This document shows, piece after piece, positions 14,597-23,353 of a stretch of DNA of 40,834 bases (within the stretch, counting starts at the first letter, position 1; each line of letters opens with the position of its first letter). The stretch spans positions 1 to 40,834 of the forward strand of contig DATJBF010000006.1 in assembly GCA_035515475.1 (NCBI GenBank), read 5' to 3'. The translations under genes and the position numbers were made by a program. The notes under the pieces are model-generated. The model ran no database searches, was not told the DNA's origin, and saw only the letters and a list, made by a program, of their open reading frames with translations. Source of the stretch: DATJBF01 sp035515475. GTDB lineage: Bacteria > Verrucomicrobiota > Verrucomicrobiia > Palsa-1439.

Positions 14597-15919
14597 ATGG
14601 CTCTCTCTAGGAAGCGCAGGAAGATCGTCCTCGGTTCCATCATTGGATTGCTGGTGATCGGAGTCGTGTTGGCCGTGGTCCTCAAGAAACGGGAAAAGCC
14701 GATCACGGTTGAAACGGAGAAGGTCATGCGGCGCAACCTGACGGAGACCGTCGTGGCCAACGGCCGCATCCAGCCGGTCATGCAGGTCAAGATCAGTCCC
14801 GAAGTCAGCGGCGAAATCATCGACTTGCCGGTCAAAGAAGGCCAGCAGGTTCAGAAGGGCGATTTGATCCTCAAGATCAACCCCGACGTTTACATCGCGG
14901 CGACGAATCAAGCCGATGCCGCCTACAAGTCGGCGCTGGCCGGCGAAGTGGTGGCGGAAGCGAATTTGCGAAAGGCCGAGGCCGACTTCATGCGCAGCCG
15001 CGGGCTGTTCGAATCCAAGCTCATCCCGCAATCCGACTTCGACCAGGCCCAGGCCGCTTACGATGTCGCCAAAGCGCAGCTCACCAGTTCCGACCACCAG
15101 GTCGACATGGCGAAGGCGTCGTTGGCCAGCGCCGAGGAGGAACTCGCCAAGACCACCATCGTCTCGCCGCTCACGGGCACAATCACCAAATTGAATTCGC
15201 AACTCGGCGAGCGGGTGTTGGGCACGGTCCAGAACGTCGGAACGGACGTCATGACCATCTCGGACTTGAATGAGATGGAGGCCCGGGTGGACGTCGGCGA
15301 AGTCGACGTCGTGTTGATTCGCCCGGGCCAGAAAGCGCGGCTCGACGTCGATGCGTTCAAGGACCGCAAGTTCACCGGCGTGGTCACCGACATCGCCGAT
15401 TCGGCGAAGAACGCCGGTACGCTCACCAGCAGTTCCAGCAGTCAATCGCAGGAGGCCACCAAATTCGAGGTGCGCGTCCGTCTGGGCGAGAAGGAAGCGT
15501 TCCGCCCGGGCATGTCGGTCAGCGCCGAGATCGAGACCCGCTACCGCACCAACGTGCTCACCGTCCCGTTGGCCAGCGTCACCACCCGCGTGCCGAAGCC
15601 GCCGAAGAACAAGAATGCGGCCAAATCCGGGACGGCCCGCTCGACGGCGTCGGCCGGTTCCACCAACGCGGTCCTCTCGGAAAAGAAGTCCAAGGAAGCG
15701 GCCAAGCCGGTGGAAGTCGTGTTCGTGGTCGAGAAGAACCGCGTGAAGATGGTGCCGGTCAAGATCGGCATCTGCGATGACGATTACTGGGAGATCACCG
15801 ACGGACTGACCGAGGGGCAGGAGGTTGTCTCGGGCGGATACAAGGCCATCAGTCGCGACCTGGAGGACGGCAGGAAGATTCGCCGGGGCAAGCCCGCCGA
15901 CAAGGAGACGAAGACGTAG
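14597..15919 (+). CDS. MacA/HlyD-type periplasmic adaptor subunit
   Basis: 440 aa. A signal-anchor helix (about residues 12-29, GSIIGLLVIGVVLAVVL) is followed by the adaptor layout: first half-lipoyl segment (VKISPEVSGEIIDLPVKEGQ around 67-87), a long coiled-coil hairpin (about 105-195), the second half-lipoyl segment (TIVSPLTGTITKL), a beta-barrel domain, and a C-terminal membrane-proximal domain. A Lys/Ala/Ser-rich linker (about 335-375) interrupts the last domain. The protein bridges an inner-membrane ABC transporter to an outer-membrane channel in efflux. It is followed after 2 nt by its ATPase and then two permeases. Confidence 0.9.
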   Translation: MALSRKRRKIVLGSIIGLLVIGVVLAVVLKKREKPITVETEKVMRRNLTETVVANGRIQPVMQVKISPEVSGEIIDLPVKEGQQVQKGDLILKINPDVYIAATNQADAAYKSALAGEVVAEANLRKAEADFMRSRGLFESKLIPQSDFDQAQAAYDVAKAQLTSSDHQVDMAKASLASAEEELAKTTIVSPLTGTITKLNSQLGERVLGTVQNVGTDVMTISDLNEMEARVDVGEVDVVLIRPGQKARLDVDAFKDRKFTGVVTDIADSAKNAGTLTSSSSSQSQEATKFEVRVRLGEKEAFRPGMSVSAEIETRYRTNVLTVPLASVTTRVPKPPKNKNAAKSGTARSTASAGSTNAVLSEKKSKEAAKPVEVVFVVEKNRVKMVPVKIGICDDDYWEITDGLTEGQEVVSGGYKAISRDLEDGRKIRRGKPADKETKT

Positions 15920-15921
15920 CG

Positions 15922-16618
<697 letters not shown>

Positions 16619-16635
<17 letters not shown>

Positions 16636-17848
16636 ACTTCGGGAAGGTCTCGGCATTTCGTGGGACGCCATCCGCGCCAACAAGATGCGGTCGGGGCTGA
16701 CGACGCTGGGAATCATCATCGGCATTGTCACGGTGACGATCATGGGTGCCGCCATCACCGGACTGGATCGCGCCTTCCTCAAGAGCATCTCATCGCTCGG
16801 CGCCGACGTGTTTTATGTCGAGCGCCGGAACTGGATTAACAAGACGCAAGACGACTGGCTCAAAGGGTGGAAACGCCGCCCGGTCACCGTCGCCGAAGCC
16901 AAAGCGTTGGCCGGTCAACTCACGCTGGCCGCCGCCGTCGCACCCGTCGTGAACGGGAGGGCGTCCGTCGAGTACAAGAACAAGAGTGCGGCCATCGTGT
17001 GGATCGTCGGCACCACCGAGGACTATCGGCTCACCAGCGGCGTGGATGTGTCGGACGGGCGATTCCTGTCCGTGATCGACGCGGCCGGCGGTCGTCCCGT
17101 GTGCATTCTGGGCACGCAAATCGCCACCAACCTTTTCCAGAGCGAATCGCCACTCGGTCACAAGGTCAAGCTCGGGGGGCAATCCTTCGAGGTCGTCGGC
17201 GTGTTGGAGAAACAGGGGACGTTCCTCGGCTTCCGAAGCCTCGACAACCGCGTGATCATACCGCTCAAACAATTCATCGCCCTGGTGTGGCACAACCCCG
17301 ACGTGCAGGTCCAGGTCAAGGCCCGGCACCTCAGCCAACTGGAAGAGGCCCGGGAAGAGTTGCGCTGCGCCATGCGCCGGGTGCGCCGCCTCGCGCCGAA
17401 CCAGCCGGACGACTTCGGAATCAATCAGCAGGACCAGATCGTGAAGGCGTTCCATCGGGATACGGCCGTGATCGCCCTGACCGGCCTCTGCATCACCGCG
17501 CTGTCGCTGTTCGTCGGCGGCATCGGCATCATGAACATTATGTTCGTTTCCGTCGCCGAACGGACCCACGAAATCGGTATCCGCAAGGCCATCGGTGCCA
17601 AACGGCGCACGATTCTGCTGCAATTCCTGGTCGAGGCGGCGTGTATTTGCCTGGTGGGAGGGCTGATCGGATTGGGGATTGCCCGGCTGTTGATCTTCGG
17701 AATCCAAGAGTTTCTCCCGTCGGTGATGTCGCCCGCCATCGTGGGCGCAGCGCTGCTTGTGTCGCTGGCGACGGGCGTCGTGTCGGGCTTTCTGCCGGCG
17801 TGGCGCGCGGCGCGGATGAAGCCGGTGGATGCGTTGAGAAGCGAATGA
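16619..17848 (+). CDS. MacB-type ABC permease (first of two)
   Basis: 409 aa. ATG 16619 overlaps the ATPase gene. An N-terminal helix (about 20-45) with the NKMRSGLTTLGIIIGI motif is followed by a periplasmic MacB-PCD domain (about 50-280) and three membrane helices at the C-terminus (FVGGIGIMNIMFVSVAERTH; EIGIRKAIGAKRRTI links helix 2 to the ATPase; then two more). It lacks its own ATPase domain, unlike E. coli MacB, so it pairs with the preceding ATPase. It overlaps the second permease by ATGA. Confidence 0.92.
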
Positions 17849-19110
17849 AATGGCCCAGGCCAACGTTGTTGTTCGCCGAAGTTGGAGAAAGCTTTTCCAT
17901 GGCCCTGAACGCGCTGGCGACGCACAAACTGCGCTCGGGGCTCACGATGCTTGGCATGCTGATCGGCGTATTTTCGATCGTCGCCATGATGACGGCGATG
18001 CGCGGGCTCGAGAACAGGATCGAAACGGACATGAGCCAACTCGGGGCCCAGACGTTTGCCATCCAACGCTGGCCGATGTACCAGTTCGGCAGCGGCGTGC
18101 TGGACCTGGAAAAATACTGGCGGCGCAAATATGTCACCTTGGCGGAGGGACGACAGGTACAGGAGAAGGCCACGCTCGCCGGCAGCGTCGGCATCGAGGG
18201 CGATTTCTGGATCGGCCAGGTCGAAACGCGCTACGAAAAAACGCCGCCCAGCATCACGTTGTATGGCGAAACGCCCGGCAGTTTCCCGGCGCGAGATTGG
18301 GTCATTGGCGATGGCCGGATTCTTTCGGAAGACGACGTGGACAACGCGCGCGAGGTTTGTGTGCTCGGTAGCCTCCTGGCCAAGACGGTCTTTCCCCAGG
18401 GTTCGGCCGTGGGCGAGGCGATCAAAATCAACGGCTACAAGTACGCGGTGGTGGGCGTGCTCGCTCCCCGAGGGGGAACGTCGGAAGACGATCAGGACAA
18501 TTTCGCCGTCATACCCATCACGACAGCGTTAAACCGTTACGGACGACGATGGGATGACCTGACCATTTTGGTGCAGGCGCGCGATCTGGACGGCGTGGAC
18601 GATTGCCTCGAACAGGTGCGCGGCATCTTGCGCGCGGTGCGCAAAGTCCCGCCGGGCGCAGAGAACGATTTCGAGATCTTTTCCAACGATTCGCGGATCG
18701 CGCAGTTCAATCAGGTCACGCGAGCGCTGCGGATCGGCATAACGGTCGTCAGTTCGATGGCGCTGATCGCGGCCGGCATCGGCATCATGAACATCATGCT
18801 TGTCTCGGTGACGGAGCGGACCCGGGAGATCGGCGTCCGACGCGCCGTCGGCGCGAAGAAGCGGAACATCATGACGCAATTCATCATGGAGGCAGTGGTG
18901 CTCTGCGAGGTCGGCGGAGTCCTCGGCGTGGCGCTCGGCGTGGGCGGTGGGAATGTCGCGACGCATCTTCTGAAAGTCTCGCCCATAATTCCGTTCGACT
19001 GGATGGCCTTGGGCTTGGTGATCTGTTCGATTGTCGGGATCGCCTTCGGCGCTTATCCCGCCTGGAAAGCGGCCAACCTCGACCCCATCGACTCGCTGCG
19101 TTACGAGTAA
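17845..19110 (+). CDS. MacB-type ABC permease (second of two)
   Basis: 421 aa. ATG 17845 overlaps the stop of the first permease (ATGA); longer in-frame starts lie inside the preceding genes. The topology is as in the first permease: helix 1 with HKLRSGLTMLGMLIGVFSIV, a periplasmic domain, and the GIGIMNIMLVSVTERTREIG coupling region. The two permeases are clearly different sequences, so the transporter is probably a heterodimer energised by one ATPase type and docked to the MacA-like adaptor. Substrate unknown: lipoprotein, peptide, antibiotic or glycolipid export are all possible. Confidence 0.92.
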   Translation: MKWPRPTLLFAEVGESFSMALNALATHKLRSGLTMLGMLIGVFSIVAMMTAMRGLENRIETDMSQLGAQTFAIQRWPMYQFGSGVLDLEKYWRRKYVTLAEGRQVQEKATLAGSVGIEGDFWIGQVETRYEKTPPSITLYGETPGSFPARDWVIGDGRILSEDDVDNAREVCVLGSLLAKTVFPQGSAVGEAIKINGYKYAVVGVLAPRGGTSEDDQDNFAVIPITTALNRYGRRWDDLTILVQARDLDGVDDCLEQVRGILRAVRKVPPGAENDFEIFSNDSRIAQFNQVTRALRIGITVVSSMALIAAGIGIMNIMLVSVTERTREIGVRRAVGAKKRNIMTQFIMEAVVLCEVGGVLGVALGVGGGNVATHLLKVSPIIPFDWMALGLVICSIVGIAFGAYPAWKAANLDPIDSLRYE

Positions 19111-19333
19111 CGAGCATCCACGGGAGTGCCTCGACGAATCAGTACCGCGGTCGAGCCATTGTCGCCGGGGCGGGCGGATCCACCTTCGTGGTGAGAAGAA
19201 ATCTGCCGTCAAGCGATCGTCGGCGCGGCGTGGTTTGACCCTGCTGACTCGCCGTCTCAAGTGGCGGTGCGTTCCTGCCGATAAACACCTGGGACCGCGC
19301 ACATTCGAAGGGCCTCGCGGACCAAGTGATTTC

Positions 19334-20203
19334 ATGCAGGAGATCGACGACTACATTGACCAGGCGGAACACCTGGTGCCGGCACCACCCATTCTGCCAC
19401 AATTAATTCCGCTGCTGAACCACACCGATGTGGACAACCGAAGGATCGTGGACCTGATCTCCTACGACACTTCGCTCACGGCCAACGTGTTGCGGGTTTG
19501 CAACAGCGCCTTCTACAGCCGTGGCACGCCCATCGACAACCTGCTCTCGGCCGTCACGCGCCTCGGCTCGCGCGAGGTCTATCAAATCGTCGTCCTCACC
19601 GTCGGCGCCATGTTCTCGATCGGCCAAAAGAGTTACGGCATCGAAGCGTGCGATCTCTGGCAGCACTCGGTGACCACGGCCGTCGGGGCACAACTGGTTG
19701 CCCGCGAGATCGCGGAGGATGAAAACACCGTCTTTACTGCCGCGGTTCTTCACGACGTGGGTAAGATCATCTTGTCGGCGTCCATGGCCAATTGTTACGA
19801 GCAATTCGTTCAGGCCATCGAACACGGTGCTTCCCTGATCGACGCCGAAGAGAGAAACTTCGGCTGCAACCACGCGGAGGTCGGGGCGCGGTTGCTCGAA
19901 CGCTGGAACCTTCCCGCCTGCCTGGCGGTCGCGATCCGTCATCATCACCAACCCTCGGCCGCTGGCGAGCACCAACGCTTGACCGCCTGCGTGCACCTGG
20001 GCAATTCCATCGCCTACTTGATGGGGTACGGCTACGGGGATCCATCCTTCGCGATTTCCATACTCGACGGAGCCCTGAACATGCTCCACATTTCCGCCGA
20101 GCGCATCCCGGGATACGTGCAGGAGTGCGTCGACCGGCTCCAGCACGTCAAGAACCTTTACAATCTCACGCCTGGCTGGGAGGCGAAAACCTTCCACTAT
20201 TGA
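19334..20203 (+). CDS. HDOD-domain signalling protein
   Basis: 289 aa from ATG 19334. The chain from about 15 to 215 is one HDOD domain: the opening PPILPQLIPLLNHTDVDNRR, a VLRVCNSAFYS motif, a SAVTRLGSREVYQIV helix, and the HD-like residues in AAVLHDVGKIIL, the helix NHAEVGARLLERWNLP, and AIRHHH. HDOD proteins lack proven phosphohydrolase activity and act as stand-alone output or regulatory proteins, often for c-di-GMP, chemotaxis or stress. No partner domain is present. It follows the transporter operon by 223 bp in the same direction; co-regulation is not shown. Confidence 0.88.
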   Translation: MQEIDDYIDQAEHLVPAPPILPQLIPLLNHTDVDNRRIVDLISYDTSLTANVLRVCNSAFYSRGTPIDNLLSAVTRLGSREVYQIVVLTVGAMFSIGQKSYGIEACDLWQHSVTTAVGAQLVAREIAEDENTVFTAAVLHDVGKIILSASMANCYEQFVQAIEHGASLIDAEERNFGCNHAEVGARLLERWNLPACLAVAIRHHHQPSAAGEHQRLTACVHLGNSIAYLMGYGYGDPSFAISILDGALNMLHISAERIPGYVQECVDRLQHVKNLYNLTPGWEAKTFHY

Positions 20204-20485
20204 GGGTTCTCAAGTTGCCGCCCTGGGGAAATTAACACTTCACATGGCTGGATCGTGAGGGTGGCGTAGGCCGACTTGACCCGAGCCAAAGTTCCGCAGT
20301 ACAAGGGCGCGGCCCCGTTAGGACGCACTCCGCCGTGCCGCTCATTCGTGCTCTTGACTCTTCTTTGCGTCCGCGCTAGAAACCGTTCGAGGTTAGGGTT
20401 CCTGCCAATCCCGTCTGTTGGCATCGCGAAATATGATTGCGAGCAGACGATGAGACTACAAATCACACCAGACGGCAACTAGTTT

Positions 20486-20704
20486 ATGAAACCAGAAAAC
20501 GCGAAGACCTATAAGAGGTCGTTTGAGGTCAATATCCCAAGACTCGAAGGCGACGGCATCGCAGAAACCGTCACGATCAAGGTCGACGTTTGGAAGGATG
20601 AAGAATCTGGCGAGGAGATTCTGACGCCCGAGTCTCTCGACCTGATCGAGAAGACGAAGGCCCGGCGCATGGGGCTGATTGGGGAATCGGGAGCAACTCC
20701 TTAA
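20486..20704 (+). CDS. Small hypothetical protein, antitoxin-like tail
   Basis: 72 aa. Beta-strand-rich start (SFEVNIPRLEGDGIAETVTI), then a WKDEESGEEILTPESLDLIE segment and a basic end TKARRMGLIG. The second half resembles the linker-helix pattern in small MqsA/HigA-like antitoxins (DP-x-T-GE-x-x-L-x-x-x-AL-x-x-I), but without the zinc cysteines or HTH. No good ribosome-binding site is visible before ATG 20486. It lies 92 nt ahead of the nSTAND3-like gene in the same direction and shares its lower GC look, so the two could have arrived together. Confidence 0.5.
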   Translation: MKPENAKTYKRSFEVNIPRLEGDGIAETVTIKVDVWKDEESGEEILTPESLDLIEKTKARRMGLIGESGATP

Positions 20705-20796
20705 GACGCAAACTGTAAGCCGCTGATAGTCGTTCTTGCCTCATCGGTCAGACGGTCTTCGTTCTCGATTTACAGAGTACGGAGTTGACCCTTCAC

Positions 20797-22629
20797 ATGC
20801 ACGAAATTCTCCGGAGTTGGAAAGATAATCTCGCGAAGTTCGTCCCCACAGAAGCCCATGAGCGCAGTGTTCGCGCGCTTCTAGAGGAAGGCTTCGTCTT
20901 GCTTCTAGGCGATCCCATGGCCGGAAAATCCACTATCGCTGCGTCGCTCGCACTCGCTGCAGCGGACCAGTGGGGATGTCGTCCTGTTTTCATCTCACAC
21001 CCAGACGACTTCAAACAACATTGGAACCCCGACGAACCTAAACAAATGTTCTGGGTTGATGACGCATTCGGGCAGACTCAGTTCCAGTCATCCCTCACGC
21101 AAGGATGGAATCGTCAGTTCCCCCGATTGTCGGCAGCGATTCGAAGCGGCGCGCGCGTCCTGTTTACCTCGCGCACATACGTCTACAATGCAGCATTGAG
21201 CGAGTTGAAGGAGGGTTCTTTTCCGCTTATCAAAAAGTCTCAGGTCATAATTGAGGTCGAACGGTTGACGCCGCTGGAAAAAGAACGAATACTCTACAAC
21301 CATCTGCGACTGGGTGGGCAAACGCATGAATTTCGTCGGGCGATCAAACCTTTCCTTCCTTCCGTTGCAGCGAATCAGAAATTCTTTCCCGAAGTAGCTA
21401 GGCGGCTGGGCGATCCGTTTTTCACGAAGAGCCTGCAACTTGAGTTTGAGTCTTTGAAACGATTCGTCGAGGAACCCAAAGAGTTCCTCACAGATGTAAT
21501 CAAGCAACTGGATCGTCGGAACTTCGCGGCGCTAGCATTGCTGTTTATGCGAGCCGGGCGGGTCGGCGTCCCGCCCCGTATTGAATCACACGAAACTGAA
21601 GCGATGGAATTACTTGGAGCAGATTTGGCTGAGTTGCGGGAAGCTCTGTCGGCTCTGGAAGGCAGTTTGGTCGCAGAAGCCTTGGAATCCGGCGAGCGTT
21701 TTTGGAAATTCCGCCATCCTTCTATTCGCGATGCGATGGCAATCTTGGTCGCGGAGCAGCCCGATCTTCTGGATATTTACCTCGGAGGAGTGAAGGTGGC
21801 GGAACTTTTCACAGAAGTGGTTTGTGGCGATGTCGAGATCGAGGGGGCCAAGGTCCGCGTTCCGGCCAGTCGGTTTGAATCGGTTATCTCTAAGCTCCAC
21901 ACGATCGATATGACCAATTGGGGGCAACGATGGGCTCTCTCGTGGTTTCTTTCAAGCCGATGCTCGTCTGAGTTCCTTATCAAGTGGTTCACATTATGTA
22001 CTGATGATTTCGATAGATTGTTTCACGATTGTCATATCAGCACCCACTCGCTCTGTTCTATTTTGGCGCGCTTACACACTGCAGGGTGCCTGCCTGAGCA
22101 ATACCGCATTAGCTATGTATCGAGAGTTACGGAGGCGGCTCTCGAATCCGCGGAATCGATGTTTCTTATGAGTCCTTTCCAGAGCTTGATGACCGAAGTA
22201 GAGCGCAACTCGATCCTCACTCGTGTCAACGCAGAATTACCACCCAAGCTTGAATCAATGATTAATGACCTAGAGAGTGATTACGATCCTGAAGGTGACC
22301 CTGACGAGCATTTTGATGAACTACGCTCGAATTTGCGGAGATTTCAAAGCGCCACCGAAGACTCAGAGGTTTATTTTCAATTCGAGGCCGGTTTGGACTT
22401 GATCGATGGGGCAATCGGGCGGGCTGAAGAACAGCAAGTGGAACACGAAGAAGAAAAGCGGCAAAAAAAACTGGAGGCACAAGCACAAGAAGAAATGTTT
22501 GCGGACATGGACCGGGAGCCCAACTTGCAGGAATATTACGCGGCGCAGCGAGTGATGGATGCAAACGCAGACAATCAACAGTCGCCAGATAGTCCTCAGA
22601 GAAGCATCTTTGACGATGTGGATATGTAA
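20797..22629 (+). CDS. nSTAND3-like P-loop NTPase, candidate defence protein
   Basis: 610 aa from ATG 20797; a TTG at 20785 is possible but abuts the GGAG. The N-terminal third is a P-loop NTPase of the nSTAND3 type: Walker A GDPMAGKST at 38-46, a strand leading to Walker B FWVDDAFG at 85-92 (followed by GQT as in nSTAND3), and the sensor-like VLFTSRTYVYN at 121-131. A winged-helix-like region (FWKFRHPSIRDAMA near 300) and a long helical C-terminus with an acidic, Gln/Lys-rich coiled tail (about 545-610) follow. STAND NTPases sense a ligand and oligomerise; many bacterial ones are antiphage. No nuclease or other effector domain is obvious, so the effector may be the unrecognised C-terminus or a neighbour. 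Codon use looks less GC-rich than adjacent genes. Confidence 0.75.
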   Translation: MHEILRSWKDNLAKFVPTEAHERSVRALLEEGFVLLLGDPMAGKSTIAASLALAAADQWGCRPVFISHPDDFKQHWNPDEPKQMFWVDDAFGQTQFQSSLTQGWNRQFPRLSAAIRSGARVLFTSRTYVYNAALSELKEGSFPLIKKSQVIIEVERLTPLEKERILYNHLRLGGQTHEFRRAIKPFLPSVAANQKFFPEVARRLGDPFFTKSLQLEFESLKRFVEEPKEFLTDVIKQLDRRNFAALALLFMRAGRVGVPPRIESHETEAMELLGADLAELREALSALEGSLVAEALESGERFWKFRHPSIRDAMAILVAEQPDLLDIYLGGVKVAELFTEVVCGDVEIEGAKVRVPASRFESVISKLHTIDMTNWGQRWALSWFLSSRCSSEFLIKWFTLCTDDFDRLFHDCHISTHSLCSILARLHTAGCLPEQYRISYVSRVTEAALESAESMFLMSPFQSLMTEVERNSILTRVNAELPPKLESMINDLESDYDPEGDPDEHFDELRSNLRRFQSATEDSEVYFQFEAGLDLIDGAIGRAEEQQVEHEEEKRQKKLEAQAQEEMFADMDREPNLQEYYAAQRVMDANADNQQSPDSPQRSIFDDVDM

Positions 22630-22776
22630 TGTGTCGCCGGGGTCATGTCGCCAAGGTCAACTCACCACTCGTGACAGAAAACGGGGGGGTCGCGTTGAGT
22701 TGTCAGCCATCAGCGTTCAGCAGTCAGCCAAAGCCAATGCTCCCATCCTCGACAGAGCGCCCGCGGACCGGAAAAC

Positions 22777-22893
22777 CTACAGCTTGTTGTAGTCTTCGTG
22801 GCTGCCAATCCATGTCCAGATGAAGGTGTCGCCGTCGAATTACGCCGCTGAATCTCGGCGGGCAGAGCGTTGAACCGGGTCCAAAACTCAGGA
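22777..22893 (-). pseudogene. Internally deleted RelE/ParE-like toxin gene
   Basis: Translating the minus strand, one frame gives EFWTRFNALPAEIQRR directly after the antitoxin end. A different frame gives GDTFIWTWIGSHEDYNKL and a stop at 22777-22779. These are the start and end of a RelE/ParE-type toxin family (FWxxFxxLPxxIQ...; WxWIGSHxxYxxL), but the ~50 residues between them are missing and the frame shifts at the junction. The toxin is therefore inactive, while the antitoxin gene next to it is intact. Confidence 0.65.
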
Positions 22894-23112
22894 GTGGTCT
22901 TCGACTTCGCCGGGCAACGGTTTCAGTTTGCCGTACTGCTTGGCTTGGGAAGCTTCCTTTGCGAGAAAATCGAGCTTGCCGGACCCGGCGTCGGCACTAA
23001 TCTGACGATCCCAGTCGTCTTCCTTGTACTGCTCCAGCCAACGGAGCAACTCCTGACGCTCCGTCGGGCTAAGGTTGACAATCGCCTCTTGGATTTCGGT
23101 AACCGTGCTCAC
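22888..23112 (-). CDS. Antitoxin of a (broken) toxin-antitoxin pair
   Basis: 74 aa from GTG 23112. The start STVTEIQEAIVNLSPTERQE followed by LLRWLEQYKEDDWDRQI is the usual N-terminal helix of small antitoxins that pair with RelE/ParE-type toxins. The C-terminal half (DFLAKEASQAKQYGKLKPLP) is the toxin-wrapping tail. It is translated toward the deleted toxin remnant, which overlaps its end. With no active toxin it may be an orphan immunity-type gene. Confidence 0.75.
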   Translation of the reverse strand: MSTVTEIQEAIVNLSPTERQELLRWLEQYKEDDWDRQISADAGSGKLDFLAKEASQAKQYGKLKPLPGEVEDHS

Positions 23113-23199
23113 GCCAAGAGCGTACCGCATTCCCCGGTGGCGCGCAAACCCTGGTCGCGGTTGTCGCGAATCCAGTTGAAGAACACCTCCCGACAGTAC

Positions 23200-23301
23200 C
23201 AGGCGAGACGCCCGCCCTACAATTTACGATCAACAGCGGACAGGCGAGACGCCTATCCTACAATCCAGGACCAACAGCGGCAGGCGAGACGCCTATCCTA
23301 C
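23200..23301. repeat. Tandem repeat, ~40 bp x 2.5
   Basis: Three copies of CAGGCGAGACGCC(C/T)(G/A)(T/C)CCTAC at 23200-23220, 23241-23261 and 23281-23301, with related spacers (CAACAGCGG before copies 2 and 3), so the period is 40-41 bp. Each unit contains the palindrome GGCGAGACGCC. The last copy ends 53 bp before the HtrA start, so it may affect that promoter. Two and a half units with unlike spacers do not make a CRISPR array. Confidence 0.8.
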
Positions 23302-23353
23302 TGTGACGCGGCATCACTTTACGCACACAAGTTCTTCTGCCATACTTCGGCGC

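Noticed and set aside
20276..20482. 68-aa open frame directly before the 72-aa gene
   Set aside because: No ribosome-binding site, Arg/Leu-rich odd composition and no recognisable fold; most likely untranslated leader DNA.
23200..23301. CRISPR array
   Set aside because: Only two and a half units with similar spacers and palindromic cores; no cas genes. A tandem repeat explains it better.
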